This document shows positions 7,380 to 8,790 of a stretch of DNA of 8,790 nt, piece by piece. The notes under the pieces were generated by a model that had not been told where the DNA came from, searched no databases, and saw only the letters and a program-made list of their open reading frames with translations. The first letter of the stretch is position 1. Each line of letters starts with the position of its first letter. The position numbers were made by a program, and so were the translations under genes. The stretch is from Acidobacteriota bacterium (GTDB lineage Bacteria > Acidobacteriota > Vicinamibacteria > Vicinamibacterales > CAVVIG01): the NCBI GenBank assembly GCA_016195295.1, contig JACPZV010000302.1:1-8790 (forward strand), written 5' to 3'.

Positions 7380-7618
7380 GTCAGGTCGCCTCCCACTTGG
7401 TCGTGCTGTTTGGGCGGGCACGGCTTATCCCCGTACGAGCAAAACACGCAACAGTCGCCCGGCCCTGGCCTGAGTACCGCCTTGCAGCCCTTGCACTCGT
7501 CATCAGCGCTCCTGCGGCGGACGCGCTGGTCGCTCGGTGACGAGCGGTCTGAGCGCGAGCGTCCATGACAGCGGCACGGTCGCCGGGTTGAAGCACATTG
7601 CCACCCGGTCCCAATCAT
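7376..7618 (-). CDS. Cys-rich mini-protein (GDCCVFCSYG core), start region unclear or frameshifted
   Basis: The conserved part is the C-terminal 40 residues: CKGCKAV, then PGPGDCCVFCSYGDKPCPP and KQHDQVGG. Six Cys in C-x-x-C and CC-x-x-C spacing suggest a metal-binding knuckle; I recall small proteins with this core but know no function. In this frame the first ATG is at 7618, which overlaps the stop of the preceding ORF and would add an Arg/Ser-rich N-terminus of about 40 residues that does not look conserved. A much better start signal, AGGAG five bases before ATG 7503, is in another frame: the sequence ATGACGAGTGC needs one more base (or two fewer) to read M-T-E-C-K-G-C. So either the long 80-residue form is real or the gene has a frameshift right after its true start. 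The stop overlaps the DUF2911 start. Confidence 0.5.
   Translation of the reverse strand: MIGTGWQCASTRRPCRCHGRSRSDRSSPSDQRVRRRSADDECKGCKAVLRPGPGDCCVFCSYGDKPCPPKQHDQVGGDLT
7389..7394 (-). promoter_or_regulatory. Shine-Dalgarno for the DUF2911 gene
   Basis: GGGAGG on the minus strand, nine bases before ATG 7379. It decides that start over the in-frame ATG at 7421. It lies inside the 3' end of the Cys-rich mini-gene. Confidence 0.7.
7501..7513 (-). promoter_or_regulatory. Shine-Dalgarno and out-of-frame ATG before the Cys-rich mini-gene
   Basis: On the minus strand AGGAG (7509-7513) stands five bases before ATG 7503. This ATG also overlaps a TGA (TGATG at 7501-7505) that ends a GC3-rich reading frame just upstream. 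This is a typical coupled start, yet it is out of frame with the conserved Cys-rich sequence that begins a few bases later. Confidence 0.5.
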
Positions 7619-7776
7619 CGCACGCGCCAGATCAGCGAGACCGCCAGCGCTCGCGAGAGGAAGTGGACCTCGCGAAGACCCATCATCGGCGCCACGAGAT
7701 ACATCATAGCGGTCATGGCCGCCGTGCCGGCGAATCCACCGAGGACCGCGCGTGAGAGAGTCGGACGTGCGTGCAT
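7615..7776 (-). CDS. Short membrane protein (53 aa), possible DUF6789 fragment
   Basis: The 53-residue ORF starts with RAVLGGFAGTAAMTAMMYLVAPMMG, a transmembrane helix resembling the N-terminus of DUF6789-type membrane proteins (tentative, from memory). It then diverges into LREVHFLSRALAVSLIWRVR and stops. Full-length relatives would be over 100 residues. The start is well supported: GGGAGG (7784-7789) lies seven bases before ATG 7776. Just after the stop, another frame with high third-position GC runs to TGA 7503-7505, encoding WDRVAMCFNPATVPLSWTL and onward. A net shift of one base near 7616 would join the two into a protein of about 90 residues. So the gene may be frameshifted rather than naturally short. 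It follows the 112-residue Cys/His/Met gene by 36 bp. Confidence 0.5.
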   Translation of the reverse strand: MHARPTLSRAVLGGFAGTAAMTAMMYLVAPMMGLREVHFLSRALAVSLIWRVR

Positions 7777-7783
7777 AGCGATT

Positions 7784-7789
7784 CCTCCC
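7784..7789 (-). promoter_or_regulatory. Shine-Dalgarno for the short membrane protein gene
   Basis: GGGAGG on the minus strand, seven bases before ATG 7776. This strong site supports genuine translation of an ORF that is otherwise too short to call with confidence. Confidence 0.65.
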
Positions 7790-7812
7790 ACTATGAGCCG
7801 TGAAGCGGAGAG

Positions 7813-8151
7813 TTACTTGGCGGCCTGGACCGAGGTGACCTGAATCGTCTCGCCGTTCAGATCGCCGACGACCTTGGCCATTTTGCCCGCGAGCTTGTCG
7901 AGGTCGGCCTTTGTGGTGTCGTGCGCCTTCAACGTGTACACCTTGTCCTTGACGATGAGGGCGTAGTCGGAGCCCTTCTTCACGCACTCGCGCGTGCAGC
8001 CGGCCGCGTCGCCCGCCATCATGTGCTTGGTGCCACACATGGCGTCGCCGACAGTCCCCGTCACCGTCGTGGTCTTTGCGCCGAGCGCCGCTCCCCCGAT
8101 TGTGACCGTTGCCGCCACTGCCAACATTGCCGTCTGGATTCTTGTGCGCAT
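7813..8151 (-). CDS. Secreted small Cys/His/Met protein (112 aa)
   Basis: Exported protein with signal peptide residues 1-25 (cleavage near ALGA), then a compact domain of about 85 residues. The domain has GTVGDAMCGTKHMM (C39, H43, M44, M45), AGCTRECVKKGSDYALIV (C52, C56) and a strand-rich C-terminus (DKVYTLKAH, LAGKMAKVVGDLNGETIQVTSV). I recognise this D-x-M-C-G-x-K-H ... C-T-x-x-C-V-K pattern as a recurrent acidobacterial secreted protein of unknown function with a small OB-like fold; I do not assign a Pfam name. Three Cys plus His/Met residues would suit metal binding, which fits its place after MerT/MerP-type genes. ATG 8151 is chosen over ATG 8175 because AAGGGAG lies five bases before it. 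Confidence 0.8.
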   Translation of the reverse strand: MRTRIQTAMLAVAATVTIGGAALGAKTTTVTGTVGDAMCGTKHMMAGDAAGCTRECVKKGSDYALIVKDKVYTLKAHDTTKADLDKLAGKMAKVVGDLNGETIQVTSVQAAK

Positions 8152-8156
8152 ACAGA

Positions 8157-8163
8157 CTCCCTT
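8157..8163 (-). promoter_or_regulatory. Shine-Dalgarno for the 112-aa secreted protein
   Basis: AAGGGAG on the minus strand, five bases before ATG 8151. It rules in this ATG over the in-frame ATG at 8175, which has no such site and would put extra residues ahead of the signal peptide. Confidence 0.7.
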
Positions 8164-8311
8164 GAAGAAGCTCACGGCGATGACACCGTGGGGCCGCCGT
8201 CACGGCGCCCTCTTGAGTGACGAGGATCGAATCCGGGCCCATCCCGGCGATCCACCACGCTGAAGTGAGTGCGGTCGGGGCCGCGAACATTACAGAGGCG
8301 AGGAGGAGTGT

Positions 8312-8644
8312 TTATTTCTTGTTCGTGGCCGTGCTGGGCGCTTCGGCCTTGAAGCCCGACTTCTCGCTGATCACCTTCGCGATGGCGGCCGGCGTCGTCT
8401 TCGCCGGATCGTAGGTCACTTCGGCGATGCCCTTGTCCGAGTTGGCCTTGACCGCCGTGACGCCATCCACGTTGCGCGCAGCGTGCTGGACGGCCGCCTC
8501 GCATCCCCCGCACGTCATCCCGGTCACTTTCAGGGTGACGACCTGGGTCGCCGGACTCTTTCCGTTCTGGGCTGCGGCGGTCCACCCGGTGCTGGCCATC
8601 AGGGCAAGGACGATCGCGCCGACGAGCGACATTCTCAGACTCAT
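8312..8644 (-). CDS. merP: MerP-type periplasmic heavy-metal-associated (HMA) protein
   Basis: A 110-residue exported protein with signal peptide about 1-25 (cleavage after TAAA). One HMA ferredoxin-like domain follows (about 35-100): VTLKVTGMTCGGCEAAV with metal ligands C45 and C48, then DGVTAVKANSDKGIAEVTYDP and a final helix and strand ending SGFKAE. MerP binds Hg(II) in the periplasm through GMTCxxC and hands it to MerT. The same fold also serves copper, but export plus the MerT-like gene immediately upstream favours the mer assignment. ATG 8644 is preferred because AAGGAG (8652-8657) ends seven bases before it; an in-frame GTG at 8650 is too close to that site. It starts 21 bp after the MerT stop. 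A lysine-rich tail ends the protein. Confidence 0.82.
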   Translation of the reverse strand: MSLRMSLVGAIVLALMASTGWTAAAQNGKSPATQVVTLKVTGMTCGGCEAAVQHAARNVDGVTAVKANSDKGIAEVTYDPAKTTPAAIAKVISEKSGFKAEAPSTATNKK

Positions 8645-8651
8645 ACTCACT

Positions 8652-8657
8652 CTCCTT
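8652..8657 (-). promoter_or_regulatory. Shine-Dalgarno for the merP-like gene
   Basis: AAGGAG on the minus strand, seven bases before ATG 8644 and only one before GTG 8650, so it selects the ATG. Confidence 0.65.
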
Positions 8658-8665
8658 CTGTCGGG

Positions 8666-8790
8666 TTACATCAGGTAGCCGATGTAATACGGGAACGCGA
8701 TGAGGAGCACGGCCAAGGCCGCGGCAATCCACACCAGAATTTTGGCGGCGCGCTTCGAGCCCGGCGTGCAGGTGCCGTCGGCGGCGCAGC
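8666..8790 (-). CDS. merT: MerT-type mercuric ion transporter (C-terminal 40 residues; gene continues beyond the right edge)
   Basis: Only the last 40 residues are in the window. They read CAADGTCTPGSKRAAK, then a transmembrane helix ILVWIAAALAVLLIAFPYYI and GYLM. This aligns with the end of MerT, whose cytoplasmic loop Cys pair (C-x5-C in classical Tn501 MerT, also C-x5-C here) precedes the last helix that ends in A-x-x-F-P-Y. MerT is the inner-membrane carrier that takes Hg(II) from MerP into the cytoplasm. Position directly before a merP-like gene on the same strand supports the call. The start, the first Cys pair and the promoter/operator lie outside the window. Confidence 0.78.
   Translation of the reverse strand, partial: CAADGTCTPGSKRAAKILVWIAAALAVLLIAFPYYIGYLM

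Noticed and set aside
7376..8290. Single 304-codon minus-strand ORF beginning MFAAPTAL
   Set aside because: It crosses the 112-residue gene in the wrong frame and only its last 40 codons are real-looking. No Shine-Dalgarno precedes its ATG. The first part (8152-8290) has no recognisable protein, so I treat 8152-8311 as a 160-bp stretch without a supported gene.
8172..8732. 186-codon minus-strand ORF over merP and the end of merT
   Set aside because: Charged, repetitive shadow of the HMA gene; the HMA frame has a signal peptide, GMTCGGC and a good Shine-Dalgarno.

Overview
The window is GC-rich, uses GTG starts and ATGA stop/start overlaps freely, and carries several families that I associate with Acidobacteriota, particularly Vicinamibacteria-type soil genomes: a DUF305 plus LVIVD-repeat secreted pair, DUF2911, and a small secreted Cys/His/Met protein with a D-x-M-C-G-x-K-H core. 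That taxonomic placement is an inference from gene content and codon use, not a database result. No rRNA, tRNA, CRISPR array or insertion sequence was seen.

Region 1 (1-3541, plus strand) is a signalling and motility block. It opens with a PAS/histidine kinase/receiver hybrid kinase cut by the left edge. Next is a 61-residue protein that is little more than a histidine-kinase H-box helix. Then comes a 37-codon stub that starts like a CheW and stops, and then a complete 510-residue fusion of a receiver domain to a PilT-type twitching ATPase. The block ends with a second 40-codon CheW-like stub, abutting out of frame the last 22 codons of a receiver domain. The fragments read as the remains of a larger chemosensory operon from which the middle (CheW cores and presumably MCP/CheA genes) was deleted, while the REC-PilT ATPase stayed intact.

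Region 2 (3551-4034) holds a convergent PilZ-domain protein and a 142-bp divergent intergenic region. A PilZ (c-di-GMP-type) protein next to a pilus ATPase fits surface-motility control, although one half of its ligand motif is degenerate.

Region 3 (4035-6806, plus strand) is a small exported-protein operon: a DUF305 protein with two HH motifs, translationally coupled (ATGA) to a 624-residue secreted LVIVD-repeat beta-propeller protein, then a short membrane protein that looks C-terminally shortened.

Region 4 (6807-8790, minus strand; transcription runs from the right edge leftwards) is a metal-handling operon. In order it holds the C-terminus of a MerT-type mercuric transporter, a secreted MerP-type heavy-metal-associated protein, a 112-residue secreted Cys/His/Met protein, a short membrane protein (possibly a DUF6789 fragment), a Cys-rich mini-protein whose start region appears frameshifted, and an exported DUF2911 protein. 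Most of these genes have good Shine-Dalgarno sequences. No merA reductase is visible in the window.

Two themes stand out: an unusual receiver-PilT fusion inside a gutted chemosensory locus, and a MerTP-led operon of small secreted or membrane proteins next to a DUF305/LVIVD pair. The number of shortened or frame-disrupted small genes is high; real decay and assembly error cannot be separated from the sequence alone.
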